Shown piece after piece: positions 23,822-33,749 of a DNA stretch of 64,000 bases. How positions within the stretch are numbered: position 1 is the first letter of the stretch; every line of letters begins with the position of its first letter. The DNA comes from Mogibacterium kristiansenii (GTDB lineage: Bacteria > Bacillota > Clostridia > Peptostreptococcales > Anaerovoracaceae), in NCBI RefSeq assembly GCF_009695905.1, contig NZ_VUNA01000005.1:62001-126000 (forward strand), read 5' to 3'. The notes below the pieces were generated by a model, which saw only the letters and a list, made by a program, of their open reading frames with translations, was not told the DNA's origin and did not search any database. The position numbers were made by a program, and so were the translations under genes.

Positions 23822-26740
23822 ATGTCACCAAAGGTATCGGTTATTATTCCGGCATACAACGCAGCGGCAACATTGCCGCGAATGCTGGATGCAATCAAGG
23901 CACAGACATTTGAAAACTTTGAAGTTGTTGTAATTAACGATGGATCCAAAGATGATACTCAGAGTGTTTTAGAGCAGTATCAATCGGAGGATTCCAGAAT
24001 TCGGGTATTCCGTCAGAAAAATCAAGGTGTTAGCGCAGCCAGAAATCATGGTCTGGATGTTGCTCAAGGAGATTATATCGCCTTTTTTGATGCCGATGAC
24101 GAAGTGCCGGAGAATGCGTTGAATGACCTCTACCATGCGGCCAGAGAACATATGGCGGATTTGGTAATCGGGCGTCATACTATACAGTACATGACGGAAG
24201 ATTATATGCCGAAATCCTCTAGAAATCTCTCGAATGAAACGGATATTCCGAAGTATCACAAATCTCTCTGTTGGAACTTCACTCTGTGCAACAAATTATT
24301 CCGACGGGATATAATTGAGAAATTCCGGTTACGCTTCAACGGAACGAAGCATGCCGAGGATGGACTGTTTATTTTCCGATATATTCAAAAAGTGGAGAAG
24401 ATTACAGGTTGTCCGTCTATCGTGTACAAATATGTGAAGAATTCCTTTTGGGAGGATGCCTCTTTAAGTCAGAAGGCAAATTCTTCCGCATTCAAAGACC
24501 TTCGTCGAAATTTGATGGAAATAATTCAGGCAATTGATGAAGAAACGACAGAAAGCTTGAACGAGGTGAACGCTTCTGATGCCACTCAGGCGGCGAAAGA
24601 CGAAATGTTCTGGAATTGGAAATTGATTCGGTCGACCATGTGGAAGCGGTTCGCTCAAATTTCTATTCTGGATGAGTATTATCGGCTGCTTTGGAACAGT
24701 GACGAGGAACTCTATTTGCTTCTTCAGAAATCATTGGAAGAATGCAGAGAGAATATGTTCCCGAGTCAATGGAAAGCTTTATTGGAAGACAATTCGGACC
24801 TTCAGATGGATGTGGGACTGATGAATCGGGAGGAGCTTGCGGAGAATCCACTTCTTTCGGTCTTGGTAACAGCAGAACTTCCCAAAGAATCTGTAGAGAA
24901 GATGTTGGAAGCGTATTACGGGCAAATTTTCGTTTCATTCGAAATCCTTTTGGATGAAGCCTTGATAGATGCCGTTCCGGAAACTTATCTGAAAAAGGAA
25001 AACTTTCACGTGCGGCCGCATGCCAATTTGGCGAAATGGAAAAAGACGGCGCTGCAGGAAGCAAAGGGCACTCATTGCATTATAGTGGAGGAGCCGGTAT
25101 ATCCGTCGACTCGAACTGTTGCACAGATGATGAAGCGGATTCATGACAAAACGTTTATCACTGCGCCGATTTGTAAAATTGACGGAGAGCGTTTTCATAA
25201 ACTGGAGGCACAGTCCACTGTATTTACAAACGAATTCTCGGTAATAAAGAAGCGTTCCAAATACAATCAATTGGATGCAATATGGAGCAATAAGATTTTC
25301 AGCATAAAAAATCTCCTGGCAAAGAAGCGATTGTTTGAATCGGATTCCACGAAGGACTTGAATCGATTATACGGAAATTCTTCTTACATTAAGTTCGAAG
25401 ATAACTCCTTTGTTACAAATATGAGTGACAGTGATATTCTGCGAAAGGTCAAGAACGTTGGGGTCAAGCTTGGGTACAAGCGAAAGCTCCGCAAGGAGGA
25501 AAAACGCCTGAATCGAATTGAGAAGGAAAGCACTGAAGTGGAAACCATATCCCTTCGTTTGAAGAAGTGGCGAAATTGTAAGCTGCGAGAAGGATATAAA
25601 TTCTTGACGTTAAAAGTATTGTTTCCGGTATATTACAAGTGGCATGCACGGAAACCGATTGAGAAGAACAAAGTTCTTTTTATCGTCAATCGAAAGCCGG
25701 CATTGCCGAATTCCATGACTTACGTTCACAATCTGCTGGAAAAATCCGGTAAGTTTAACATTCATAATAAATTCCTGTTGAACCTATCGCTTCGCTATCG
25801 ACAGAAATTTAAGGTGGATTTGGATTTAATCAAGGACTTGGCAACTGCAAATTACGTATTCTTGGATGAGGCGACGGTGACCACTTGCGGAATCAATAAG
25901 CGACCGGAAACAAAAATCGTTCAGCTTTGGCATGGATGCGGTGCATTTAAGAAGTTCGGATTTAGCACAGCGGACAAGATTTTTGGCGGAAATGCAAAAG
26001 AGCAGAAACGGTATCCGATGTATCGCAATTTCGATTTGGTGTGCGTCAGCAGCCCGGAAGTGGTATGGGCTTACGAGGAGGCCATGCAGCTGAAAGGTGT
26101 GGGTAATGTTAAGCCGGTAGGAGTCAGTCGGACGGATGTGTTTTTCCAAGATGATTATATTCATGCGGCAAAGCAGCGAATTCTCGAACAAATTCCTGCG
26201 GCGGCGGATAAAAAGATTATTCTTTACGCCCCGACCTTCCGAGGAAGAGTCGCAAGTGCGTATGGACCGGATCACTTTGACTACGAGAAATTGTATGAAT
26301 CCTTGGGGGATGAATATATTATCCTGATAAAGCATCACCCGTTGGTAAAGCGTCTGCCGGAAATTCCGCTGGAATATCGAGATTCCTTTGTGTACGATGT
26401 ATCCCATACGATGGAAATTGAAGACTTAATCTGCGCTTCGGATATTTGTATTTCAGATTATTCTTCTCTGATTTTTGAATATTCCTTATTTGAGAAGCCG
26501 ATTATTCTCTTCGCCTATGATTTGGATGTGTATTTCGATTGGCGAGGTTTCTATTACGATTATTTCGAAATGGCACCGGGACCGGTATTAATCAGTACAG
26601 AAGAGATTATCGATTATATTACCCATATTGATACGGAATTCGATCGGGAGAAGATGCATGCTTTCCGTGAAAAGTTTATGCGTTCCTGTGATGGGCACTC
26701 CACAGAGCGGATTTTGGATGAAGTAGGATTAAAGCTGTAG
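23822..26740 (+). CDS. Bifunctional GT2 glycosyltransferase - CDP-polyol phosphotransferase fusion
   Basis: 972 residues. Residues ~1-250 are a GT2 (GT-A) glycosyltransferase: VSVIIPAYNAAATLPRML, VINDGSKDD, and the DXD-type FFDADDEVP (about 89-97). A long linker of degenerate character follows (about 250-600). Residues ~615-970 form a TagF/TarL-like polyol-phosphate transferase with VQLWHGCGAFKKFGFS (about 700), CVSSPEVVW, GVSRTDVFF, LYAPTFRGR, LIKHHPLV and ISDYSSLIFEYSL (about 877). The fusion suggests that sugar and polyol-phosphate are added alternately to one chain, giving a polymer with sugars in the backbone. Soluble or peripheral on the inner membrane; no transmembrane segments are obvious. 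Confidence 0.88.
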   Translation: MSPKVSVIIPAYNAAATLPRMLDAIKAQTFENFEVVVINDGSKDDTQSVLEQYQSEDSRIRVFRQKNQGVSAARNHGLDVAQGDYIAFFDADDEVPENALNDLYHAAREHMADLVIGRHTIQYMTEDYMPKSSRNLSNETDIPKYHKSLCWNFTLCNKLFRRDIIEKFRLRFNGTKHAEDGLFIFRYIQKVEKITGCPSIVYKYVKNSFWEDASLSQKANSSAFKDLRRNLMEIIQAIDEETTESLNEVNASDATQAAKDEMFWNWKLIRSTMWKRFAQISILDEYYRLLWNSDEELYLLLQKSLEECRENMFPSQWKALLEDNSDLQMDVGLMNREELAENPLLSVLVTAELPKESVEKMLEAYYGQIFVSFEILLDEALIDAVPETYLKKENFHVRPHANLAKWKKTALQEAKGTHCIIVEEPVYPSTRTVAQMMKRIHDKTFITAPICKIDGERFHKLEAQSTVFTNEFSVIKKRSKYNQLDAIWSNKIFSIKNLLAKKRLFESDSTKDLNRLYGNSSYIKFEDNSFVTNMSDSDILRKVKNVGVKLGYKRKLRKEEKRLNRIEKESTEVETISLRLKKWRNCKLREGYKFLTLKVLFPVYYKWHARKPIEKNKVLFIVNRKPALPNSMTYVHNLLEKSGKFNIHNKFLLNLSLRYRQKFKVDLDLIKDLATANYVFLDEATVTTCGINKRPETKIVQLWHGCGAFKKFGFSTADKIFGGNAKEQKRYPMYRNFDLVCVSSPEVVWAYEEAMQLKGVGNVKPVGVSRTDVFFQDDYIHAAKQRILEQIPAAADKKIILYAPTFRGRVASAYGPDHFDYEKLYESLGDEYIILIKHHPLVKRLPEIPLEYRDSFVYDVSHTMEIEDLICASDICISDYSSLIFEYSLFEKPIILFAYDLDVYFDWRGFYYDYFEMAPGPVLISTEEIIDYITHIDTEFDREKMHAFREKFMRSCDGHSTERILDEVGLKL

Positions 26741-26749
26741 AATTGAAGT

Positions 26750-26780
26750 GAGCATGATGCGTGGAGTCATGCTCATTTTA
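26750..26780 (+). terminator. Weak intergenic hairpin between the two fusion genes
   Basis: GAGCATGA and TCATGCTC pair over a 9-base loop, followed by ATTTTATT. The T tract is interrupted, so it may attenuate rather than stop transcription within the operon. Confidence 0.5.
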
Positions 26781-26801
26781 TTATTTCGAAAGTAGGGTTA
26801 T

Positions 26802-29369
26802 ATGGAAAAACTTCTGAGCATAATTATTCCAATTGACGATTGGAGAAGCGACGACGAAAAAGACCTTCAAGCAGGTGTGGAATGCTTGCTGAATCAAAAT
26901 ATTCCCAAAGAAGAGTTGGAATTGGTATTTGCAGTCGGACAGAATGATTCAAAGATTAGTGACATTCTTCAGTCGTATTCCAACACATATTTGAACATGG
27001 TTCGAGTAACTGATTCAGATGCGAGTAGTATGGTTAACACTGTATCCGGGAAGTATGCCCTTTTTTACGATTTCTCAAATCGATGGGAAGAAGGGGCGCT
27101 GGGAGAAGCGTGTCGATATATGAATCAGTGTGCTGTGCCGCCGAGTTTCTTTATGTGCCGGGAGATTTTTCAGAAAAAGACTTCCGCGAAAAGCACGTTC
27201 CGATTTCTTTACAAAAATGGAAACCATATCGTTAACGTGAAAGAAAAACCTCGGAGCATTTCGGTTTCTTTAAACAATGTAATTTTCCTTACGGAGGCCT
27301 TAAAGGAAGGGATTAAGGAACTGTCGAACGGGAAGAAGCTTCTGTATGGCCGTGAATTATATTTGCTTTCTCGGATGCTGATGAATAATCCCAATGTCGG
27401 AATTATATCATCTGCAAGTTTCATTTATCGGAATTCGGAACGGCTTAGCAGTCAGCAGTCGAATGCCGGAATGGAATATGTCCGAAATCTCAATATTCTG
27501 TTCCGTCGACTGGAACTGTTAGCTTCAGATGAAGCAAGTCAATATTACATCTGGAACGTAATGCTGTACGTGATGAAGCAATACATGGAAGGGGCGGACA
27601 CACCGCAGGCGTTTACCGATGAAGAACAGAATGCATATCTCTCATTGCTTCGAGAGGAACTGCACCGGATACCGGATGATATTATTGATAGTGCACCCGG
27701 CACAGTTCAAACCCAGCGAATGGGATTGTATGCGGCAAAATACGGTCACGATATTTTCCGGAATTCCACGGCGGAAAAAAGCGCTGTTACGTGGAAGGGA
27801 CACCGCTTAGTCAATTTGAAGCACGACGCTTTTCGGATTTATACACTGAATGTGCAAGGTGAAATGCTGTGTATTACCGGAACCATTGATGCCGGGACAT
27901 TGAATCAGGAGATGAAACTGACAGCACGAGATGAAATCGGAAAAGAATGGTCTGCAGAATTGCACCCCTATTCAAAGGGTGATATTAAAAATCGGTTTGA
28001 TGAAGTATTGCTGGCCGGTCGGTGGTTCCGTCTATCGGTACCTCTTCACATGGCACAAACAATAAATTTCTATCTTGATATTAATAACAGTAAAATAAAA
28101 ATATATCCGAAATTGATGGGAGATACCGGGTTAAAGCACCAGTATCGTTATTCTTATGTAGAAATCGCCGGGTGGCTTATTCGATATGATAGCGGAGCAC
28201 TGATTGCAATACCGAAAACGGTTTTAAGACTTTTTAAACTTCATCACAATTATCTTAAAGAACTTCATCGAAAAAAGGATGCAGCGGGAGAAGCGGACTA
28301 CCGAAAAAAACTTCGTTGGAGTAAAAAAATTCGCAAGCTGAAGCTGAAAAATCAAATTGCTTTTGTGACGGCCCGGAGTAACGATGGATTGCTTCCAAAC
28401 ATTCGAAACGTGTACAATAGGACGACGGCAGAGAAAGTGGTATTTGTTCACATGATGCCTTATACCGACGAACAAATGGAACGAGCAATCGAGGCGGTGT
28501 ATTCCAGCAAGGTGGTTGTAACAGACGACTATTTCTATCTGTTCCGAAAATTCGGAAAGAAGCCGGGTCAGAAATTTGTACAGCTGTGGCATGCCACCGG
28601 CGCGTTTAAGAAATTCGGTCTGGACGGTACCGATCTATTTCCGGAAGTAGATCGACTGTATCATAAGGATTATGATTTGGTATCGGTGAGCGGAGAGAAT
28701 TTGAGGGAAATATATGCAAGTGCATTCGGAATTGAACCGGAGAAAGTGAAAGCGTACGGAGCACCGCGCACCGATGAAATTCTTCAGTCACAATACACGG
28801 ATGAAAGAAAGAAAGAGATTCTGGACAAATATCCGAATTTAAAGGAAAAACAAGTGATTCTGTATGCCCCGACTTTCCGGGATTCCAATGGAAAGGATAA
28901 ACACATCTTTCATCCGGTGATGGACTTCGAATCATTAAGTCATTCATTGAAACGGAATCAGGTGTTCATAATTTGCCCGCATCCGGTGATGCAGAATCGC
29001 ATTCCGGACAGAGAATATCACAATATTATTCAGGTAGATGATTTTACTACCAATGAAATGATGTGCATTGCCGATTTGTTGGTTACAGATTATTCCTCGG
29101 TCATCTTTGAATATTCTCTCTTGAATAAGCCGATGGTATTCTATTGTTACGATTACGATGAGTACAATCGAGATTTTTATTTGGATTATGAAAAGGATCT
29201 GCCGGGAAAAATGTTCCGAAATTATGGAGACTTAGAGCAATACATTTGCAATGGTGAGTTTAGAGACGTTGCGACAGTGCAAGATTTCAGAAATCGCTAC
29301 ATGTCTGCATGTGACGGAAAAAGCGGTGAGCGGTTAGCTCATGCAGTAGAGGAATTGCTGGAAGAATAG
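26802..29369 (+). CDS. GT2-like (degenerate) - CDP-polyol phosphotransferase fusion
   Basis: 855 residues. The N-terminal ~220 residues look like GT2 (LLSIIIPIDDW, GVECLLNQNIPKEELELVF), but where the DXD motif is expected there is only YALFYDFSNRWEEG, so this domain may be inactive. A beta-rich middle (about 310-430) is followed by the polyol-phosphate transferase domain (about 520-855): FVQLWHATGAFKKFGLD (about 592), YGAPRTDEIL, LYAPTFRDS, CPHPVMQN and VTDYSSVIFEYSL (about 761). It is paralogous to the 972-residue neighbour and probably acts on the same polymer. Confidence 0.85.
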   Translation: MEKLLSIIIPIDDWRSDDEKDLQAGVECLLNQNIPKEELELVFAVGQNDSKISDILQSYSNTYLNMVRVTDSDASSMVNTVSGKYALFYDFSNRWEEGALGEACRYMNQCAVPPSFFMCREIFQKKTSAKSTFRFLYKNGNHIVNVKEKPRSISVSLNNVIFLTEALKEGIKELSNGKKLLYGRELYLLSRMLMNNPNVGIISSASFIYRNSERLSSQQSNAGMEYVRNLNILFRRLELLASDEASQYYIWNVMLYVMKQYMEGADTPQAFTDEEQNAYLSLLREELHRIPDDIIDSAPGTVQTQRMGLYAAKYGHDIFRNSTAEKSAVTWKGHRLVNLKHDAFRIYTLNVQGEMLCITGTIDAGTLNQEMKLTARDEIGKEWSAELHPYSKGDIKNRFDEVLLAGRWFRLSVPLHMAQTINFYLDINNSKIKIYPKLMGDTGLKHQYRYSYVEIAGWLIRYDSGALIAIPKTVLRLFKLHHNYLKELHRKKDAAGEADYRKKLRWSKKIRKLKLKNQIAFVTARSNDGLLPNIRNVYNRTTAEKVVFVHMMPYTDEQMERAIEAVYSSKVVVTDDYFYLFRKFGKKPGQKFVQLWHATGAFKKFGLDGTDLFPEVDRLYHKDYDLVSVSGENLREIYASAFGIEPEKVKAYGAPRTDEILQSQYTDERKKEILDKYPNLKEKQVILYAPTFRDSNGKDKHIFHPVMDFESLSHSLKRNQVFIICPHPVMQNRIPDREYHNIIQVDDFTTNEMMCIADLLVTDYSSVIFEYSLLNKPMVFYCYDYDEYNRDFYLDYEKDLPGKMFRNYGDLEQYICNGEFRDVATVQDFRNRYMSACDGKSGERLAHAVEELLEE

Positions 29370-29393
29370 TGGAAAGGAACAAAGAACACTAAG

Positions 29394-30851
29394 TTGTTAT
29401 TCTCAAGTAATGTATTTATATTTGTCTACCTTCCGGTAGTTTTGTTTGTAAATTACGCACTCAAATTCAATCGCCGGGCGCAGAATATTTTTCTGTGCCT
29501 GGCCAGTTTGCTTTTCTACGCCTGGGGAGAGCCACGGTTCGTGTTGGTGATGATGGCATCCATTCTGGTGAACTGGTTTTTTGGCCTGCTGGTAGGAAAA
29601 CTTAAAGAGAATAAAAATGTACGGTGGCTGATTGCACTGGATGTTTTTATTAATTTAGCGATTATTTTCATATACAAATACCTGGCGTTTACGGTGAAAA
29701 ACCTGAACTTGGTGCTTCACGCACACTGGAAGGTGCCGGAAATCGCATTGCCAATCGGAATTTCTTTTTTCACGTTTCAGGCAATCTCCTACGTAATCGA
29801 CGTGTACCGGGGACGGGGCGAGGCCCAGAAGAACCTTTTGAATGTGGGACTGTACATTTCATTTTTCCCGCAGCTCATCGCCGGACCGATTGTGCGGTAT
29901 GAAACCATTGCGGATCAGATTAATAATCGGAAGGAGAACCTGCAGGACTTTTCCGACGGTGTGGTACGCTTTATCATCGGATTGGGAAAGAAGGTGCTGC
30001 TGGCCAATAACATGGCGCTGATTGCGGATCACGCTTTTGGTTTCGGAAACGGAACGGTGCAGTGGTTCGGTGCGGACATGCCGCTGACGGCAGGGATGGC
30101 CTGGCTGGGGGCGTTGGCCTATACCTTCCAGATTTACTTCGATTTCAGCGGATATTCGGATATGGCCATCGGACTGGGAAAAATGTTCGGATTCCACTTC
30201 GACGAAAACTTCAATTATCCGTACGTTTCCCGTTCCATTACGGAATTCTGGCGACGCTGGCACATCTCTCTGTCCAGCTGGTTCCGGGATTATGTCTATA
30301 TTCCGTTGGGCGGAAACCGAGTGAAGACGGAGGCAAGGCATATCTTCAACCTCTTCGTGGTATGGCTCCTGACGGGAATCTGGCACGGAGCGAATTGGAC
30401 CTTCATCCTGTGGGGACTGACCTATTTCGTGCTTCTGGTGACAGAGAAGAAGCTGGGACTCCATAAGGAGGCAAAATACCGCTGGATGAATCCGCTGAAG
30501 TATATCGCAACCATGTTCTTTGTCATCATGGAGTGGGTGCTCTTCAGGGCGGACAGTCTGGGAGATGCTGTACACTATATGAGCTGCATGTTCGGTGCCG
30601 ACGGATGGGGACTTTCCGCACCGGGAATCTTCTATCTAACCCAGTACCGATACTTCTGGCTGGCGGCGATTGTAGGTTCTTTACCACTGGTTCCGTGGAT
30701 TGGAAAACGCTTGAAACAAGAAGACGTTTCTGCTAAAAGAAAATGGGCCGCGGATGTGATTTCCGGTGTATTCATCGTCAGCATCCTGTTGGTGTCGGTA
30801 TCGTATATTGTCATCGGAAGCTACAATCCGTTCATTTATTTTAACTTTTAG
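29394..30851 (+). CDS. MBOAT O-acyltransferase (AlgI/DltB-like)
   Basis: 485 residues starting at TTG 29394 (GGAAAGGAACAAAGAACACTAAG upstream, a long spacing). It is a polytopic membrane protein with family hallmarks: PIGISFFTFQAISYVIDVYRG (about 120), the FWRRWHISLSSWFRDYVYIPLGG segment (about 283-305) and the catalytic-histidine motif TGIWHGANWTFILWG (about 323-337). It takes an acyl donor from the cytosolic side and transfers the acyl group to an extracellular acceptor with help from an SGNH-like partner, which here is the next gene. Acetylation of the surface polymer is the likely role; D-alanylation (DltB) is less likely because dltA, dltC and dltD are not seen. Confidence 0.92.
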   Translation: MLFSSNVFIFVYLPVVLFVNYALKFNRRAQNIFLCLASLLFYAWGEPRFVLVMMASILVNWFFGLLVGKLKENKNVRWLIALDVFINLAIIFIYKYLAFTVKNLNLVLHAHWKVPEIALPIGISFFTFQAISYVIDVYRGRGEAQKNLLNVGLYISFFPQLIAGPIVRYETIADQINNRKENLQDFSDGVVRFIIGLGKKVLLANNMALIADHAFGFGNGTVQWFGADMPLTAGMAWLGALAYTFQIYFDFSGYSDMAIGLGKMFGFHFDENFNYPYVSRSITEFWRRWHISLSSWFRDYVYIPLGGNRVKTEARHIFNLFVVWLLTGIWHGANWTFILWGLTYFVLLVTEKKLGLHKEAKYRWMNPLKYIATMFFVIMEWVLFRADSLGDAVHYMSCMFGADGWGLSAPGIFYLTQYRYFWLAAIVGSLPLVPWIGKRLKQEDVSAKRKWAADVISGVFIVSILLVSVSYIVIGSYNPFIYFNF

Positions 30852-30868
30852 AGAAGAAAGGAGAAATC

Positions 30869-32098
30869 ATGAGAAATCGAATCATTACGGTGATATTTCT
30901 TTGTTTTCTGCTGTTCTTCGGGGTTCGCACCGGAATGAATGTATGGGATTCCATCAATGGTACGGAAAATAATCATCAGCCTCAGACGGAGGCATTGGGC
31001 AGCGGCGGTCAAATAACCGGTTTCAACAAGGCGTCCTTGGAAGAAATCTCTAACACGATTACGCTGAACTTGGCAAATCGAAATCAATGGATTAATCTAA
31101 ACGGTTTGTTTCAAAAAGGAATGGGGAAAACCGGTGATTTGGAGAAGGACTGGTATCTTTTGAAAAACGGAATGCTGATGTACAGCCAAAACAAAGATTC
31201 TGATGAAGAATTGAAAAAGTATGCCAATAATGTAGTGAATCTTTCTCAATTTGCAGAAAGTTATGGAATGAAATTTCTCTATGTGGAGCTTCCGTACAAG
31301 GTGCAGAGAGATGGAGAATATCCGACAGGAGTTCCGGATTACGGAAATCGTAACGCGGATGGAATCATGGAAATTCTTTTATCAAAATCCGTGCAAACAA
31401 TGGATTTTCGGGATATAATGAAGGATAAGAATATAGAAACTGAGGAAAGTTTTTTTAGAACCGATCAACACTGGAAGCCGGAGACCGCACTGTGGGCGGC
31501 GGGAGAACTTTCCAAGAAATTATCTCAAGTGGATTCGGAGTGGAAAGATTATCCGGAGTATCGAAATTCGAACAATTATCGGATGGAGTATCATTCGAAT
31601 CTATTTCTTGGTGCCATTGGGAAGAAAATTGGCAGTGCATATGCGGGAAAAGATGATTTTAATACGCCGATTCCGATATTTGAAAATACGATTCGCTACA
31701 GGGTTCCGCGACAAGAAGATTCCATCGATCGAACCGGAGATTTTGAAACTGCTTTTATCGAATCCAATAATTTGAAAAATGATCCTTTCAAGGTGAACAC
31801 CTATGCAGCGTATTGCGATGGAGATCATAACAAGGAACAGGTAACGAATGAAAGTGCACCGAATCGGAGAAACATCCTGTTAATTCGGGATTCTTTTTCA
31901 TGTACACTGATGCCGTACTTGGCGCTTTATACGAAAAATATCACAACATTGGATTTGAGGTTGTACAAGACAAAATCAGTATATGATTATATCCGGAGAC
32001 ATCCGGATATTGATACGGTGATAGTGGCCTACAATCCAAGCAGCATTACCGAGGAACAATACACTTTCGACAAGGTTGTAAATGAAGAAAATAATTAG
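30869..32098 (+). CDS. DHHW/AlgX-like SGNH-fold membrane-anchored protein
   Basis: 409 residues with an N-terminal membrane anchor (MRNRIITVIFLCFLLFFGV) and an extracellular domain. FFRTDQHWKPETALWAAGEL (about 200) is the DHHW-type catalytic Asp-His motif of AlgX/AlgJ-like acetyltransferases, and LLIRDSFSCTLMPYL (about 345) supplies the serine of an SGNH-like fold. It starts 17 bases after the MBOAT gene, the usual pairing for polysaccharide O-acetylation. Ribosome site: GAAAGGAGAAATC. It overlaps the following gene by 17 bases. Confidence 0.85.
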   Translation: MRNRIITVIFLCFLLFFGVRTGMNVWDSINGTENNHQPQTEALGSGGQITGFNKASLEEISNTITLNLANRNQWINLNGLFQKGMGKTGDLEKDWYLLKNGMLMYSQNKDSDEELKKYANNVVNLSQFAESYGMKFLYVELPYKVQRDGEYPTGVPDYGNRNADGIMEILLSKSVQTMDFRDIMKDKNIETEESFFRTDQHWKPETALWAAGELSKKLSQVDSEWKDYPEYRNSNNYRMEYHSNLFLGAIGKKIGSAYAGKDDFNTPIPIFENTIRYRVPRQEDSIDRTGDFETAFIESNNLKNDPFKVNTYAAYCDGDHNKEQVTNESAPNRRNILLIRDSFSCTLMPYLALYTKNITTLDLRLYKTKSVYDYIRRHPDIDTVIVAYNPSSITEEQYTFDKVVNEENN

Positions 32099-33713
32099 GA
32101 CGACAATAAAATCATTTTTTTATGCTCTCTACTACGGAATTATAGCGTTATTGTTGTATTTTGTTGTAGCAGGCCGGACATTGACGGATTGGTATGATGT
32201 TACATTCGGTACGAGATTCCGTGAAATCGTGTACACCTTTAACCTAGGGCTGACCGGAGCTGACACTAGCTTTATGAGCGAGGCGCTTCAGGAATGCCGA
32301 CCGGATTTGATTAAGGCAACAATCATTGTGCTTCTGCTTATCACGGCAGACTTGATTTTGTTCCGAAGAGTGGGACTAAGAAAAGTTCGGGTGGATGAAT
32401 CCAAGGGACGACACGATGTTCAAGGGGAAACGTCAAGGCATGAAACAAAAGAAACAAAGCTGAAGTACCGATGGGTGCGAAGCAAGTGGGGGGTTGCACT
32501 GCAATGCGTTTATCACGCTACGATTCTGCTGATTTGTATTTTTTTAGCAAAACCGGTGTACCTGTATGCAGATCAGGTATTGGAGGTGTCGGACTTTCTC
32601 CGCTCCAAACTGATGTACACAAATATATACGATGAAAAGTACGTGGATCCCACATCTGTTCAGATTGAGAACACACGGAAGCAAAAGCGAAATGTTATCA
32701 TCATATATATGGAAAGTATGGAAACTACTTATGCCTCAAAAGATTTGGGCGGTTATCAAGAGCGGAATTTAATGCCGAATCTGTATAATCTCCAGAGGCA
32801 GAACATCACTTTCGGGGATCGTAAGGGAATGGCCGGAACTCATAATCCATACGGAACTACTTGGACAACGGCATCCTTGTTAGCCTCTTCTTCCGGAATT
32901 CCATTTGCTTTTAATATTGGAATGAATAAAAATATTGGGAACGATTCGGATAAAGGAAAATTTGCAAAGGGTGTCACCACCTTAGGGGATATCCTGGAAA
33001 AGAAGGGCTACAACCAGGAATTTATTTGCGGCTCGGACTCTGCTTTCGGTCGGAAAAAGAAGCTGTTCCAAGAGCATGGAAATTATAAAATCTTCGATTA
33101 CTATTCAGCCATCGATGCCGGCTATATTGATAAGGATTACAAAGTATGGTGGGGAATGGAAGATTATCGGACATATGAAGCAGCAAAAGACGAAATCCGT
33201 AAGCTTGCGGATAAAGGTAAACCGTTTAACTGCACTCTCTTGACGGTAGATACGCATCATGTTGGAGGTTATCGATGTTCAAAGTGTCCGCGGGGGAACG
33301 GAAGCAAAACGGCGAATGTGGTCGCCTGTGCGGATCAACAAGTACAGAATTTCGTAGATTGGTGTAAGATGCAAGATTTCTACAAAAACACCACTATCGT
33401 CATCGTAGGGGATCATCCACGAATGGATAAAAAGCTTGTAGAAGATGTGGATAAGGTGAATCGGGAAGCGATTGATGTATTCATCAATTCGGTATCGCCA
33501 TATCGAAAAATTGATCGAAAGCGAACCGCTGTAACGATGGATCTTTTTCCAACAATTCTGTCCTCTATGGGTTATTCCATAGAAGGGGAACGACTGGGGT
33601 TGGGGACAAATTTGTTCTCGAAAAAGAAAACTCTGTCAGAAGAGATGGGATACGAAGCATTCAATCTGGAAATGGGAAAGAATTCTCGGTTTTATCATGA
33701 GAATTTCGAATAG
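32082..33713 (+). CDS. LTA synthase/OpgB-type phosphoglycerol transferase
   Basis: 543 residues. Two to four N-terminal helices (about 10-35, 72-95, 140-165) are followed by an extracellular sulfatase-fold domain: NVIIIYMESMETTYAS (metal-binding Glu, about 205), HNPYGTTWTTASLLASSSGIP (nucleophile Thr region, about 260), CGSDSAFG, LTVDTHHVGG and IVGDHPRMD. The family transfers glycerol-1-phosphate from phosphatidylglycerol onto a growing chain or a glycan. The GTxWTxxxLxxSxxGIP pattern resembles OpgB/MdoB more than LtaS, so it may decorate a glycan with phosphoglycerol rather than build lipoteichoic acid. It overlaps the DHHW gene. Confidence 0.88.
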   Translation: MKKIIRTTIKSFFYALYYGIIALLLYFVVAGRTLTDWYDVTFGTRFREIVYTFNLGLTGADTSFMSEALQECRPDLIKATIIVLLLITADLILFRRVGLRKVRVDESKGRHDVQGETSRHETKETKLKYRWVRSKWGVALQCVYHATILLICIFLAKPVYLYADQVLEVSDFLRSKLMYTNIYDEKYVDPTSVQIENTRKQKRNVIIIYMESMETTYASKDLGGYQERNLMPNLYNLQRQNITFGDRKGMAGTHNPYGTTWTTASLLASSSGIPFAFNIGMNKNIGNDSDKGKFAKGVTTLGDILEKKGYNQEFICGSDSAFGRKKKLFQEHGNYKIFDYYSAIDAGYIDKDYKVWWGMEDYRTYEAAKDEIRKLADKGKPFNCTLLTVDTHHVGGYRCSKCPRGNGSKTANVVACADQQVQNFVDWCKMQDFYKNTTIVIVGDHPRMDKKLVEDVDKVNREAIDVFINSVSPYRKIDRKRTAVTMDLFPTILSSMGYSIEGERLGLGTNLFSKKKTLSEEMGYEAFNLEMGKNSRFYHENFE

Positions 33714-33749
33714 GATGTTTTGTCAGATTATCTGAAAAAGGAGAATGAA

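Noticed and set aside
29394-30868. D-alanylation (dlt) operon
   Set aside because: The MBOAT protein is followed by a DHHW protein, not DltC/DltD, and no dltA is present.
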